Below, one piece after another: positions 5,240-5,253 of a stretch of DNA of 5,253 nucleotides (its first letter is position 1; each line of letters starts with the position of its first letter). Both the position numbers and the translations under genes were made by a program. This stretch comes from Opitutaceae bacterium (GTDB taxonomy: Bacteria > Verrucomicrobiota > Verrucomicrobiae > Opitutales > Opitutaceae): the NCBI GenBank assembly GCA_031266495.1, contig JAISAX010000524.1, forward strand, positions 1 through 5,253, in the 5' to 3' direction. Under the pieces are notes generated by a model. The model made no database searches, was not told the origin of the DNA, and was given only the letters and a program-made list of their open reading frames with translations.

Positions 5240-5253
5240 ATTCGCGTTCATTC
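5240..5253. repeat. Inverted copy of the decamer repeat, cut by the window edge
   Basis: ATTCGCGTTCATTC is the reverse complement of 5167-5180 at 13 of 14 positions. Together the two arms bracket a 59-nt segment (5181-5239), and the arm probably continues past the window end. This suggests a hairpin-forming intergenic element. Confidence 0.6.

Noticed and set aside
5144..5253. Sigma-70 promoter hexamers
   Set aside because: On the coding strand TTGTTC and TATCTT occur, but with only about 8 nt between them, and no properly spaced pair is visible.
1..5253. New defence, mobile or RNA-based system
   Set aside because: One glycan-related gene and repeat sequences account for the window. I saw no nuclease, helicase, transposase, reverse transcriptase or structured RNA gene.

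Overview
This GC-rich window is taken up almost entirely by one very long gene on the minus strand (5119 to 359). It encodes a secreted, multi-domain protein of about 1586 residues. The core resembles glycoside hydrolase family 2 (GH2). In front of the core lies a jelly-roll, carbohydrate-binding-like domain. Behind it come an Ig-like domain and two tandem, degenerate class I glutamine-amidotransferase-like (GATase/ThuA-like) alpha/beta domains. I infer a Verrucomicrobiota source, most likely Opitutaceae or a relative. The reasons are the domain arrangement, the intergenic repeats of the 'GACGCGAAT' and 'cacgggc..gcccgtgccac' kinds, and the absence of Shine-Dalgarno sequences. All of this rests on recalled family patterns; no search was run.

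Layout. Positions 1-312 hold no credible gene. They are packed with inverted repeats: a 12-bp perfect inverted repeat (24-35/56-67), an 81-nt REPIN-like pair of opposed palindromes (61-141), four same-orientation palindromic units (157-292), and a 7-bp perfect hairpin (293-310) about 48 nt past the stop codon. Positions 359-5119 are the gene. Positions 5120-5253 are its upstream region, with a tandem heptamer at the start codon, 10-nt direct repeats, and an inverted copy of them at the window edge.

Function. The protein probably works outside the cytoplasm on a glycan. The substrate cannot be read from sequence. The likely catalytic nucleophile (Glu779, in a FIVEYG strand) is present, but the Glu expected as acid/base at the end of beta-strand 4 is Asn675. 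Either the mechanism is non-standard, another residue takes the role, or the barrel is not a conventional hydrolase. Both proline-rich segments of the C-terminal part are encoded by G-run tracts that could form quadruplexes and could slip.

I found no defence system, CRISPR array, RNA gene, transposase or operon partner here. The most unusual items are the catalytic substitution, the GH2-to-double-GATase-like fusion, and the REPIN-like repeat cluster next to the gene.
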